Source of the DNA: Cristatella mucedo
Lineage: Eukaryota; Bryozoa; Phylactolaemata; Cristatellidae
Assembly (NCBI GenBank): GCA_009760855.2
Contig: WPIO01000007.1
Span: 106,501-170,500, forward strand
Length of the DNA: 64,000 bases
Direction: 5' to 3'
Part shown: positions 21,801 through 34,600 of the stretch, one piece after another
Position numbering within the stretch: position 1 is the stretch's first letter
Layout: the number at the start of each line of letters is the position of its first letter
Notes under the pieces: model-generated
Seen by the model: the letters and a program-made list of their open reading frames with translations, nothing else
What the model was told of the DNA's origin: nothing
The model's database searches: none
Translations under genes and position numbers: made by a program

Positions 21801-24800
21801 GTGTAGTGTTTTATACAAGGGTCAATGATACTGTTGGAGACACTCACAACAGACAAGTCTAGCTGCGGAGTTTTGCAGCTAGGCTTGCTTTCTTGAGCGA
21901 TGCAGTTGCCACATTACTCCACTTCTCGCCAACCTGCACTGGCTACCAGTCAAGCAACGGATTGACTTCAAGGTTTTGTCGCTCACTTTTAGGTCACTTC
22001 ATTCTTTGGCTACAGCCTATCTCTCAGATATACTCCCCCATCAGGCCAAGCATCGTACCACCTGCTTTTCGGAATCCAACAGTCTACAAATACCCCGTAC
22101 AAACCTCAAATCCTTTGGAGACCGTGCATTTAGTTCGTATGCTCCCAAAGCCTGGAATTCACTCCCGACTTGCGTCAGAACATCTCCTGTCTTGACCACA
22201 TTTAAATAGAACTTAAAAACACACCTATTTAGGACAGCATTTAGTGGGTCCCTGTGATTCGTCCCTTGATGTGCTTATGCGTGCTGACACTGTGCATGCT
22301 GCCACTAACCACATTTGCATGCTGACCCTGTGCATGTCATCCCTAACCGTGTTATTCATGTTATTTATCAAGCATGGTATTACTCACCATTTGATCGCGT
22401 TTCCCTTTGCAGCAAATGCACAGCGCCTAGAAAGAGATTGGGTTCTCTGAGGGCACTTTATCAAGTGCATTTTGTTATTATTATTAATGAAGCAGTTTTT
22501 CCTTTGCAGCAAATGTAAATCTAAATGATTGGTTGTATCTGCTTGGCTCATAGGAATGCGATAGGAGAAAACGCCTTGAGGTTGCTTACAAGCAATCACG
22601 GAAGAGCTTGCAGAAGACTTTGGTGATTGGTGGCCCTGATTATGAGGTACGCCCTTTGTATATAGAAATGCTTTTTGCAGTATTTTCTTTCAAAATATCA
22701 TGCTTGAGATATTTGACGATTGCCAAAAATGCTAGACATAACGGTTGAGATAATTTTTTGAGAGGGAATACTGAGTAAATGTTGCTTTGAAGTTCGAATT
22801 GAATTGAATCAAATTGAAGTCTGAATTGTTGGGATTTTATCTTGAACCCACCGTTTACAAGGCTTTGTGGGGAGTGAACAGCGTTATGTATGCATGATTA
22901 GTCGGGAGTAACAGGCACTGACGGCTACAAGCCTAGTGATATTGCTGTGTGCAAAACCTGGGCTGCCACCTTTGCTTCGATAATAGTTAAAGGTAAGATG
23001 TTCTTCACAGCTTACATTGTAGTGTTGAGGTAAGTGATCGTCCTTCGTTATCAATTGCATTTCCCTTTGCAGCAAATGTAAAGCGAGAGATTGAGTTCTC
23101 TGAGGGCGCTTTATCAAGTGCATTATTATTATTTTTATTATTATTATTATCCTGCTGCCAGCCAATGCAGATTGGTTTTGTATGTACGTTACGAGGTAGT
23201 CCTTTATCTTTTTTTGCTTGCCAGCCAATGTGTTGGCTGTGCTGTCATGGTTCATAAGTTCAACGGTAGGAGTACCAGAGCGCAGATCTTTTTATCGACA
23301 ATGAGGCAGTTCATAAGGCACTATTATTAAGCAGGTTCTTATTGATTAGTCTCTTGGGTATTGCTGTGACGTACAGTACCAGATTCGGTACAATTAGGGA
23401 ACCCAATGTTAGAGAACAGCATTCGATGACTCCATGAGAGATGAACCTTTTCTTGCAACCTTCTGGTTATTCTGCTGAAATAAAAAAGCCCAGTTTAGCA
23501 CATGCTGTTATATCACCATTTGTTGATACTTACTGATGGGCCTGTTTAGGTCTATCGATAACAACCTTCCTACCTCTCATGTCAGCCTCATCTCCCGGTC
23601 GGCCGTCAAAGCTTCGACTTTCAAATTAAAATTGCAGGAATTTTAGAGTTATCTCCTTAAAACTTGGCTGTATCTCCTTGCAGATTGATAGCCGCTCAAA
23701 TAACAAGAACTGTTGGAACGAGCTGGTTTGGTCTAGCGGTTAAGGTGCTCGCCCCGACCAAGGTCTGACTGAGGTCGTGGGCTCGAGCCCCGAGGCATAT
23801 GTGAAGCGCCTGAATAGAGATTGAGTTCTCTTGGGGCGCTATATAAATGAATTATATTTAATTATATAACAATAACAACTGCAAATTAGAGCACTTAAGA
23901 CAACTCAAATGATGTACAATCCCATGCCAATGCACGTTGCAAATTTCATGCTTATCGGATTATATATTAGGCTACCTGCGACATTTGCAAGACAACATTT
24001 TTTCTGGGTTTTGTAGCATTTATAGTATCAGCATGTATCGTATTTGTTAGAACTGCTCAATGATAGCAGTTATGTCCACGCAGTGCAAATTACTGCACTG
24101 TCTATGCTAAGGGGATGCTGGCAGTGTTGGTGAGCCGTGATGGCACACTAGGTAAGGCGGTTGCTTTCACGACCTCGGTCCCGAGGTCGTCGGTTCGATT
24201 CCTGCAGTGAGCGATTCTTTATCGGCAATGCAAGCGGTGGTGATAGCCGTAAAGGCTCTTCTATCGCTATACAAAAAAGGCTGCTTAATCAGCTAAGATT
24301 TATTTATTATTTATTTGTTAGTGCTGCATCAACAAGGCCTTAGTGAGATTGGACGATCGGCTCAGGATTAGCAAACTCACTGTTCACTAAAGTTAAAAAA
24401 AATATAATGGGACTGGATCGATGACCCGAGCAGGTGGCTCTAGCTGGCCTTGAAAGACCGATGGTAGCACTGCAGAATAGAAGTGGCACACTCTAAGACC
24501 TTGCACAGTCATACAAGGATGCTACAAGGGTAGATACTAATAAAGATACGGTCAGTAGGAGAGGCTCACTACGAATGGCATATTCTGGTGGGTTGCAAAA
24601 CGAAAGCCTCTGCCGACCAGCCGTCATCCAGCAGGCCAATTGCACGACCACGCCCACTGAACAGAAGACTGGAATTCTGTTTTATGGACAGACAAAAGCA
24701 AGTTCACGATATCTGTTAACAAAAAGCACTAGCCCTAGCCAAAGAAAAGATAAGACATATGGGCATAACTGCCTTTCACCTACAGGGCAGTTTGTTGCCA

Positions 24801-25628
24801 AATTGCACCGTATTGTGCAGCACAAATTGCTCGATTGCATTGTGATGGTTTGGGGCTGCTTTGTCACGAAAGGTGTGGTAGCTCTTCATTAGATCGAAGG
24901 TATTATGGACCAACGTGTGTACCTTCAGCTGGCAGCAAGACAACGACCCTAAGCACACTGCTAGGTCAGTAAAGAACATTTTTTGAAGAATCTGGTGTGT
25001 TGCTGATGCAGTGGCCCAAGCTAGTCGCCAGATCTGAACCCCTAATAGAACATTTATGGGGTGACATCGACTGGCAGCTGAGGCTGGGTGTTCGGCATAC
25101 ATCAACAGGTGACCTTTTTAATAAAAATTCAGGCTTTCTGGACTGCTATAGCAAAGAAGACAATGAAGCTTGTGGTCTTTATGTCTGGGGGTCATTAAGA
25201 ATAGTGGTTGGGGCGATGTCATACTACATGCCAGCAGAATGTATGTTTCAATGTGGGCTGTCAATAATTATTTTCTTATGCAGTGCACAACTTAAAAATG
25301 CATGGCATTGTAGACAATCGTCTTATTAGCTGAACGAATTAGCACCAATAGCAGCTGCAGCCGAACGGTGAAGATTTGTTTCGACTGAATGTATGCCAAG
25401 GTCCTGTAAGCACTAGAGACGGCTTAAATGAGGCACAATTGAATACCAATGCACATTTCAAACTGCATGCTGATCCTATAACTCTTATGTATAGGTGGCA
25501 TTTGCAAGATATGTGGACAAGCTGTTTACTAAACCGCTTGCTGGCTCACCTTCCTGGTAATCACAACTGAGAGTATAGATGAGGGCAAGTTTGGTAAATT
25601 CGGTAGCACAATGCATCGCACAACTAAT

Positions 25629-25699
<71 letters not shown>

Positions 25700-28600
25700 T
25701 TCTCACCATTGTAAAGTTAATCTCTGTTTTTGCAAAACTAATACTCTCTCTCACACCCGCACACACTTGGTATTAGTGTTTACCAAGTAGACCTTTCGCA
25801 ATGCCTTAACAGCCCGAAGTGTTGTAGTGTGACAGTTACTAGATTCACGACAGACAAGCATAGCTGAAGAGTTTTGGCCCAACTGTTATCATCCTAATGC
25901 ACCGGCCGGAAGACTGTCAGTAGTGAGTTACAGAAGTCTAGATGGGATGTCACAAACGCATGAACTAGCTTAGCTATTGTATCCTTATCTAAGTGTTGGG
26001 TCAGCTGTACCGCGGGAGCGGACTACCACGGCGGAAGCCGTATATCAAAGAGAAACGGCAGCTTTGGTCAAATGGATCATGCATCAACCAATCTGCAATT
26101 AGATGCATCAGTAGTTACCTCGAGTTTGGCTGCTGGCTCTCCGAGTTGTGCTCCTGGACGTGCATACCAAAAAAGCACACATCTTGGCCATTAATTTCTT
26201 CGAAGGCAAAGAAAGCCCGGACCGTAGGTAAACTGCCCTGCCCATGTTTTTTCAGTCTGTAGCTCCTAAAAAAAAACATTGGTTAGTGACAGCACGATAT
26301 ACTTGCTGAGCTCACTGTATATTCCGTCGAATCACCTTGAATCAGCATTTGCGAACTGATTTCTAACGGGTGAGCCGGTCTTTCGTATCAGAAACAGCTT
26401 CTTGGACACATGCTAGGCCGCGGCACGTGTCATGGCCGACCGGAGGTCGAATGAGCCTACAAGGATTCAGTTGGTGCAGATGCAATGGATTCCTTTATTA
26501 CAGGCGTCCCCCCCCCAGCAGCCTGGTGTGTTCTTACAGTGGCCCGCGAGGCCCACCACGGCTTAGCTACTCAATGCCCGGTTGAACTTATTCATTTCGA
26601 ACTCTGTCGGATTCGGGTCCACTCAGGACAGTAAATCACTTGTATAACGTTCTTTCACTTATGGGCCGTTGGTGACAGAAGCTTTCATTCTGAAAGTTCT
26701 ACAATGTGGAACTCACTTCCACGCTTCTTACACGACGGCACTTCTCATGCTGCCGACCACGGCACATCCTATGCATTCTTGCTGTGCAACTATTTCTTTC
26801 CTGCTTACTTCTTCGACTGTCCTCGTGACTCTGCTAAACTTTTCAGTTTTTTTTTTAATTACACCAATGACGTCTGTTGCTTACCGTACGTGAAGCAAAC
26901 GCCTCTTTTGAGTAAGCTGTAGAAAGTTCCAGTTTAACACCCACTTACTCTGTGGCTTTTCGGAGTTACAGGGATGCATGTTGCATACTATACCTAATCA
27001 TGTCAGAGAGGAAGTTGCTGCTCCTGTTGTGTTTGCAATGCAGACCGATACTTTCTCGAAATGTGAAGCCCCACACAATAAACCCCTGCGAACGCACAAT
27101 GCATCGCCAGTACAGTGCACGTAACTTCACCGCAGGCTGCGCTTTTTTTTTATCGGCAGGTACATGCGTAGACCCATTTCATAGCATTTTCGCATAATGA
27201 GGCGTCAGATGTAGCCAAGCAACTGTTAAATGCGAACACGCCTCCACCCGCCTTTGCTTGCAAGTTAGACCACACGCACGCTGGCATGCGTGCTTGCTCT
27301 CCAGGAAGGTCCTCACTGCATCATCACGGAAGACGAGTTCTTTGACGCTGTCGATGCCTCTCTTGACAAACTCGACAGCGAAGCCGAGCGTCTCGATCGG
27401 CGCCATGCCAAAGATGGTGGCAGCTCGGCAGCGTCGCCGGGCGAGAGCAGCAGCTGCGTGGCGCCGGCTGCTCAGCAGCGAGGCAGCATCGTCGGCGCTG
27501 CTCACGCCGGCAGGGCCTCGGGCGAGGCCCGGCCCATCCCTGGTGCGTGCCTCACGCTGACGCCAAAACACAAGTACTACGAGGAGGTACTGCTGGCTGC
27601 CTCTCATTTGCTCAGCTCGTGCCAGGCATTCTGCTGCTGCTGCTGCTGCTTCTGCATGCAGCCAGCGGCCTGCTGAGGCAGTATGCACTGACATGCCAAA
27701 GTATTTACGAGGTGCATTAGTCACCGTCTACTCAGTAACTATTCACTCTCGGAGGACCCCCCCACCGGTGTGTGCCTGCTTTTACATAAACGTGATTGTC
27801 AACTTTACAAATGGACCCGATGTCGAAGGCCGTGTCTAACGATAACTGTTAGAAACAAAAACACCCCGGCAGCCTGGACCGGTATCATCTTTAAAAATGG
27901 CAGATCTTAAGAGTTTTGACTTGCAGTTCGATTATCGTACTTGCAATCCAAACGGCCAACGATTTTCTTGCGCATTCACTTGTGCACATGGGGGGAGTTA
28001 TTTTTGCACTTCCTAGCCGCACCACTCGTGTGAAGATGCTCCGATGGTGCTTGTCTGCCATGGGAAAGGGAAGGGAGCCACATAGTGAAAGCAAAGGCCA
28101 AATCATCGCCTATCACTTGATGGGTCTTAGCAACGGGATTATGTACAGAAATATGTTCATGGACATCGTCAAAAATGTTGGCAAGTCTTATATGCCAGAG
28201 CTCTTTTGGGGGGACTACGTTTGCGAATAGATAATGATCCCAAGCATACTGAAAGTGCAGCGAAGCAATGCTTTGCCGATTCAGGTATCCGAGTCCTTAG
28301 TTGGCCAAGCTAATTTCCCAATCTTAACCCTATTGAGCATCTATGGGACAAGTTGGAGTGCTCACTTAGAGCTGAGAACAGCATATCGTCTTCCCCCAGC
28401 TGCTTTTGGTCGGCTTAAGCGTCTGTGGAACTGCATTACTCCGGACGTTTGCCGAAAACTGGCTGAGTCAATGCCCAGGTGAACACACTAAATTATAAAG
28501 AACATGGGCGGTCCGACCGTCTATTGATTTGATTATCCATAAGTGCATGCATAGCCCTAGTTTTAATAATAGAAAATATTAAGACAACCCTGTGCAAACG

Positions 28601-31600
28601 TTTTCAGTGCTGTTCGACGAAGAGCATGTCAATCAACTGACGGAACAGTGGCTTGGTGGCGGTACTTATTCATCCTCGTAAATACCTTTGCGATTGAGAG
28701 TAATCTTCATCGACTATCCTCGATGAAGATCTACCAATAGAGAATTTAAAAAATAGAATAAAATATACTATAAATATAGTATTGATAATATATATACACA
28801 TATATATATATTATTTAAGATAAAAAAGTTATTTGTAATTTTATTATAATGTAGTTCATTAGAGTCAATTAGTCGATTTGACTTCATCGACTAATCCTCT
28901 TGGCTCTACTAGGTTGCTTTTTTTTTATAAATGATGCTGGCATTCGTTGGGTGCACCAAAAAGCACTCAGGTTTCGATAGCACCATGGATAACTCTCTAG
29001 TGTACACTTGCTTAGTCCTCTTGGGTGGTGATACAGACAGAGAAATGTGGTGATGCAGACAGAGAAATATGGTGATGCAGACAGAGAAATGTGTGTGCCC
29101 ATGCGTGCGTGTGTTGCGCACATGTGTGTCTATGCGTGACTCGGTCGAAAAAAATAGTTGCAGTTTGGCTGCAGCTGCTGTGACTGCAACTTTGCTACGG
29201 TAATATGAGGTGCTTTGGCAATGCCAAGCACACTTAAGTTTCATACAGCATGTGAAAATATTTAGTGACAGCCCAAAAACATACACATATGCTTTTGGCA
29301 TGTATGTGGCTAGCATTAAGTCGCACCACCACGATTTTATACGACCTCGACCTTCATTATCTGGCCAGGTTTAGAGGCTTCTATGGTGTCTCTCCTTCGA
29401 TAGCGCATTCAGCAGAGTTGGAATTCTGCTGAAATGGTCAAATACTGGTGTAAGACCAAATATCCCTTCTCAACTGCTTTTCGATATTGGCATGTGACCC
29501 AACTGAGCTCTGAGCCTTCTATAAACCTCACCCCTAAGACACTCAGCGGGATTTTGGTCTGAATATTGGCTAGGCCACTTCTTTAGCTTAGTGGCCGGCC
29601 CTTAACAAAATTGAACAGTTCTGCCGAAAAGAATAAATTGATTACGAGCAGCTGCATGCTTAGGCTCATTGACCTATTGGAAAAGAAAAGTGCCTCCCCA
29701 TCACCAAGGCTCATTTGCACTAGGTACTGCAGTTTAATCTGGCGTTGTTCCAAATAAATGTCATCCTTCATGATGGCAGGTGTTGCTACAGAAGCAGTCC
29801 CTAACTATGACCCGTTTTTGCCAAATTTCACGCCTTCTGGATGCAGTTATAATTCAGGCCTTTATTGGAGCAATGATGCATTTACTGCTTGTATGTGCAA
29901 TCGGCAAAAATGGCCTACAGTTTACCAATACCTCGTACAAACCTCAAATCCTTTGGAGACCGTGCATTTAGTTCATATGCTCTCAAAGCCTGGAACTCCC
30001 TCCCAACTTGCGTCAGAACATCCCCTGACTTTACCACATTTAAAAAGAGCTTAATAACACACCTATTTAGGACAGCATTTAGTGGATCCTTGTGGTTCGT
30101 CCTTGATGAGCTTATGTGCATGCTGCCACTAACCACATTTGCATGCTGACCCTGTGCATGTCATCCCTAACCGTGTTATTCATGTTATTTATCAAGCATG
30201 ATATTACTCACCATTTGATCGCGTTTCCCTTTGCAGCAAATGTAAAGCGCCTAGAAAGAGATTGAGTTCTCTGAGGGCGCTTTATCAAGTGCATTATTAT
30301 GATTATTATTATATTTAATCAATTCTTATCGCTCCATTTGACTTGGCGTTGCATTCGTGGGTCCAGTCCGCTCTTGCCTTAGTCCACTGCAAACGAGCCA
30401 CTATGCACTATGTGCTTGACAGCAGACAGGCATACTTTTTGAATTGGCATCTTGTTTGCGGTACGTGCAAACCTTCTTTATCTATTGGACACTTAATCGT
30501 ATCCCAACCAACTTGCTTCCCAGTAGCAGCGTGCAGGCTTTGAGCAGGAATCACTGCAGGGATAAAATGGTGCCTAGAGATCAACACTTTATCAATCTTG
30601 TCCTTGCAAATGTATCGACGCATCATGTCAGATAGGTCTCGTTGTGTTATCGGTGATACTGAATGTAGTCATCTTCTTCAGATTGTACCTCACCGAAGTC
30701 TCACCAATTCACAATCATACAGCGATTGCCACGTTGCTAAGTCCCATTTCATGCAAAGCCCACATTCGAGCCTCTGTAAAGCTAGTCAGCGATACGATCT
30801 ATGAGGCATGGCAGTCAATGAGGTTAGGAGGAAATGAGGTTGCTTGGCGCTCTGTTATTTTCATACCACTGCTGATGTTGATATACATCCAAAAACGAGA
30901 AAATCCGTCAATGTTAAATAAATTTTAATTGTCAAACGTGCATTCTTTCTTAATTTTTCTATCGTATACACTGGTTTATTTAAGCACTATCGTGAAAGAC
31001 ACTACCTCAGTTGGGTAAATTCGGGCTCTGTACTTTGGTTAAATGGTTTGTGGTTAAGCGCTTGCTATTAGGAATAAACAAAGGGTTGCCGATACTTTTG
31101 CGCTTGAGTGTATAAGCGTACTCGTGCATTCATAACTATTGGTAAAGCATTGCTCCTGGGCACGTTATTGTAAACCACTACAGTTGCACATACGCATACA
31201 CATACATGCTCGTTCTCTCACACATGCTCATGCTAGCACGACGTTGCTGTGGGCACTAAAATCACAATCAAATCAATCATAATCATAATAGTAATGGAGC
31301 ATTTACATAACGGTTGCAGGTAAACAGAGTCATAGACGAACATCTCAAGTATGCCAGCCTCGACAATTGTGGTGGTGGCAGCAGCAGCGATGGCGGTGGC
31401 GGAAGCTGGGAGCTGCTGCACGAGGAGGGAGAGATGAAAGTCTACCGACGAGAGCTAATCGAGGACGGCATGGTCGTCGACCCGCTCAAGGCTGTCCACA
31501 CTGTTACGGTAACACGCTGCTTGCTGCACGACGGTCGTTACTACTTGCACTTCACATTTTCGACACCCGGCGGTCGCGGATGCGGTGCAGCCGCTGCTTG

Positions 31601-34600
31601 CAGGGCGGTGCAGCAGCAGCTGCTGCTGCTGCTGCTGCTGCACCGCCCTTCGGCAGCACGTCTGCACGCTCCCCGTTGGACGGCCGTGGCAGGGCGTGAC
31701 GGGGCACGAGATCTGCCACTACTTCTTCGACTTTGGCGTGCGCATGGACTGGGAGAATACGCTCGACTCGGCACACCTGCTCGAGACGGTGTCCACAGAC
31801 ACGGTCGTCTCGCAGCAGTTCTACAAGCGAATCTGGCCCACGACCCAGCGCGAGGCGTTGTTCTGGTCCCACATCCGGCACGTGCCTCCGAAAACAGACG
31901 AAGCCGCCGACTGCTGGATTGTGTGCAACTACTCTACGAACGACCATCCCAGTGCACTGGTAAGCTTGCCGGAGAAACCTGGTCCCATCCCGCACCTGCG
32001 CCTCGGCGTCCCTTCCCCTCGGCGTCCCTTCCCCGAGCTCAGCGCCGCCATTGCATCCGTCCGCCGACCGGAGTCGAAATGTGCATCGATCTGCATTCAG
32101 GTGTGAATTTTCTGCCAGCTGCTGCTGCTACTGTTAACTGCTGCTGCTGCCCGCTGCTGCTACTGTAACATTAGGCCGACAAAATTGCCCATAAAGTGTC
32201 TTGCATGTTAGGAAGCACAGTTGTAGCAATTGCTCGTTTGCTCTAGTGTTGGGAATGGAATGTATCCCTGGCTAGAACTTCACTAAGCCACGTTGACTAA
32301 GCTGATGTTTCGGAGGAACATTTTCTATAGGACTGTTAAAGCCTAAGCCACTTTCAGTGTGCTTACCTTTGCCTGAAGACTTCATCTCACACGACAAAGA
32401 GCCAGTGAGAAGCATAAGTCAGCCTAGAGCACAGTCGAGGAAGTGAGTGGCATGGAAGTTGCAGCTCAGGGTGGCCAGAAAGGATGCGCCATAGTCGGCA
32501 GCAGGAGAGAAAATGTCGTCGTATATGAATTGTGGCAGTGAACTTTGCAGTCTAGTACCTGCAGAGCAAAATCTTGTGTTACCAATGGTCTTTAATTGAA
32601 GGAGTGGAGAAGCTAATTTATAGTCTTCAGAAGACCTGAGGGCAATAAGAGGCTGAAACTGGTGTAGCACTTAAGCTCGGTATGAAGAGACCAAGCCATG
32701 GCAGGCCTTGTGGGTTATACTAAGAGTTTTGCTCTTTATCCTTTAATCAACCCGAAGCCATCACAGCTCCTTGAGCAAAAGAAGCAAAAGGCTGAGCCGG
32801 TGGAATTTTTTATTAGGCATGCACCCGAATTTATCATGAGCTGCAGAAGCTTAATGGTTTTTTCGGTAGCCCTGCCAAGACAGAATTGCTGTAGTCTAGC
32901 CGAGACAGAATAAATAATAATAATAATGCATTTGATATAGCACTCTCAGAGACCTCAATCTCTTTCTAGGCTCTTTATATTTCCTACACAGAAAGCACGA
33001 TCGAATGTTTAGTGACATCGTGCTCAATAAACAACAGGAATAACATGATTAGGGGGACATGCACAGGGTCAGCATGCAAGTTTGGTTAGTGGCAGCATAC
33101 ACAGTATAAGATGATAAAACTAACTTACTAGTTATGGGCAAACCTAGTGTTATTCAGAAATTGGAAAGGCTGACTTTCAAAATTGGCTCTGCCAGCATAT
33201 CTCCAGTTGCATCAGCTCGAAATCTAGGTGTCATATTCCTAAGCGACCTCTCGTTAGACGACCACATCAGCTCCACAGTCAAATCTGCCTATTTTCAGCT
33301 TCATAACATTGCTAAAATTCGGGCTTGTTTAAATAAGGATACCACGTCCAAGTTGGTCCATGCATTCGTGACATCTCGTCTCGACTTCTGCAACTCACTG
33401 CTTACTGGCCTACCAGCATGTGCGATCAGGCGATTGCAGCTGGTGCAAAACTCTGCAGCTAGGCTTGTCTGTCGTGAGCGTCGCAGTTGCCACATTACTC
33501 CACTTCTCGCCGACCTGCACTGGTTACCAGTCAAGCAACGGATTGACTTCAAGGTTTTGTCGCTCACTTTTAGGTCTCTTCATTCTATGGCTCCAGCCTA
33601 TCTTTCAGAGATACTACCCCATCAGGCAAAGCATCGTACCACTCGCTTTTCGGAATCCAACAGTCTAGAAATACCTCGTACAAACCTTAAATCCTTTGGA
33701 GACCGTGCATTTAGCTCGTATGCTCGCACAGCCTGGAACTCCCTCCCGACCTGCATCAGAACATCCCCTGACCTGACCACATTTAAAAGAAACTTAAAAA
33801 CATACCTATTTAGGACAGCATTTAGTGGGTCCTTGTGATTCGTCCTCGATGTGCTTATGCGTGCTGACACTGTTCATGCTGCCACTAACCACATTTGCAT
33901 GCTGACCCAGTGCATGTAACCCCTAACCATGTTATTCATATTTATTCATTATTCATGTTATTCATTTTGTTAGTTTTTCAAGCATGATTTTACTTACTAT
34001 TCTTTTGCGTATCACTTTGCAGCAAATGTAAAGCGCCTAGAAAGAGATTAAGTTCTCTGAGTGCGCTTTATCAAGTGCAATATTATTATTATTATTATTA
34101 TAAGAACATAAGCACATAAAGGACGAATCACAAGGACCCGCTAAATGCTGTCGAAGATGCGGTTTGGTTTCCTTTTAAATGTGGGCAAATCAGGAGATGT
34201 CGTGGCGCAAGTCGGGAGTGAGTTCCAGGCTTTGAGGGATTTGATTGAGGGATCAGGGGATTTGAGATGTGTACAAGGTATGGGTAAATAGTCCTTCTTA
34301 TAATAATAAAAATAATACACTTGATAAAGCGCCCTCAGAGAACTTTATCTCTTTCTAGGCGCTTTACATTTGCTACAAAGGGAAATGTAATTAAATGGTA
34401 AGTAAAATCATGCTTAAAAAACAAACAAAATGAATAACATGGTTAGGGGTGACATGCACAGGGTCAGCATGCAAATGTGGTTAGTGGCAGCATGCTCAGT
34501 GTCAGCACGCATAAGCACGTGAAGGACGAATCACAGGGACCCACTAAATGCTGTCCTAAATAGGAGTGTTTTTAAGTTCCTTTTAAATGTGATCAGGTCA

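Noticed and set aside
24150-24215. tRNA gene
   Set aside because: A- and B-box-like words are present, but the cloverleaf does not close and the same sequence recurs with a SINE body and (ATTT)n tail, so it is a SINE head.
25485-25776. Arg-Glu or Ser-Leu repeat proteins
   Set aside because: Translations of the (CT)n microsatellite.
27543-27548. GTGCGT as donor of CERT exon 8
   Set aside because: It leaves phase 1, while exon 9 starts in phase 0 with an upstream stop. The downstream GTACTG restores phase and homology.
28597-28672. Extra CERT exon ([17 protein letters not shown]) between exons 8 and 9
   Set aside because: It has a TTTTCAG acceptor and GTACTT donor, but exons 8 and 9 already join in phase with the expected sequence when the 27587 donor is used, and the segment borders a Tc1 remnant.
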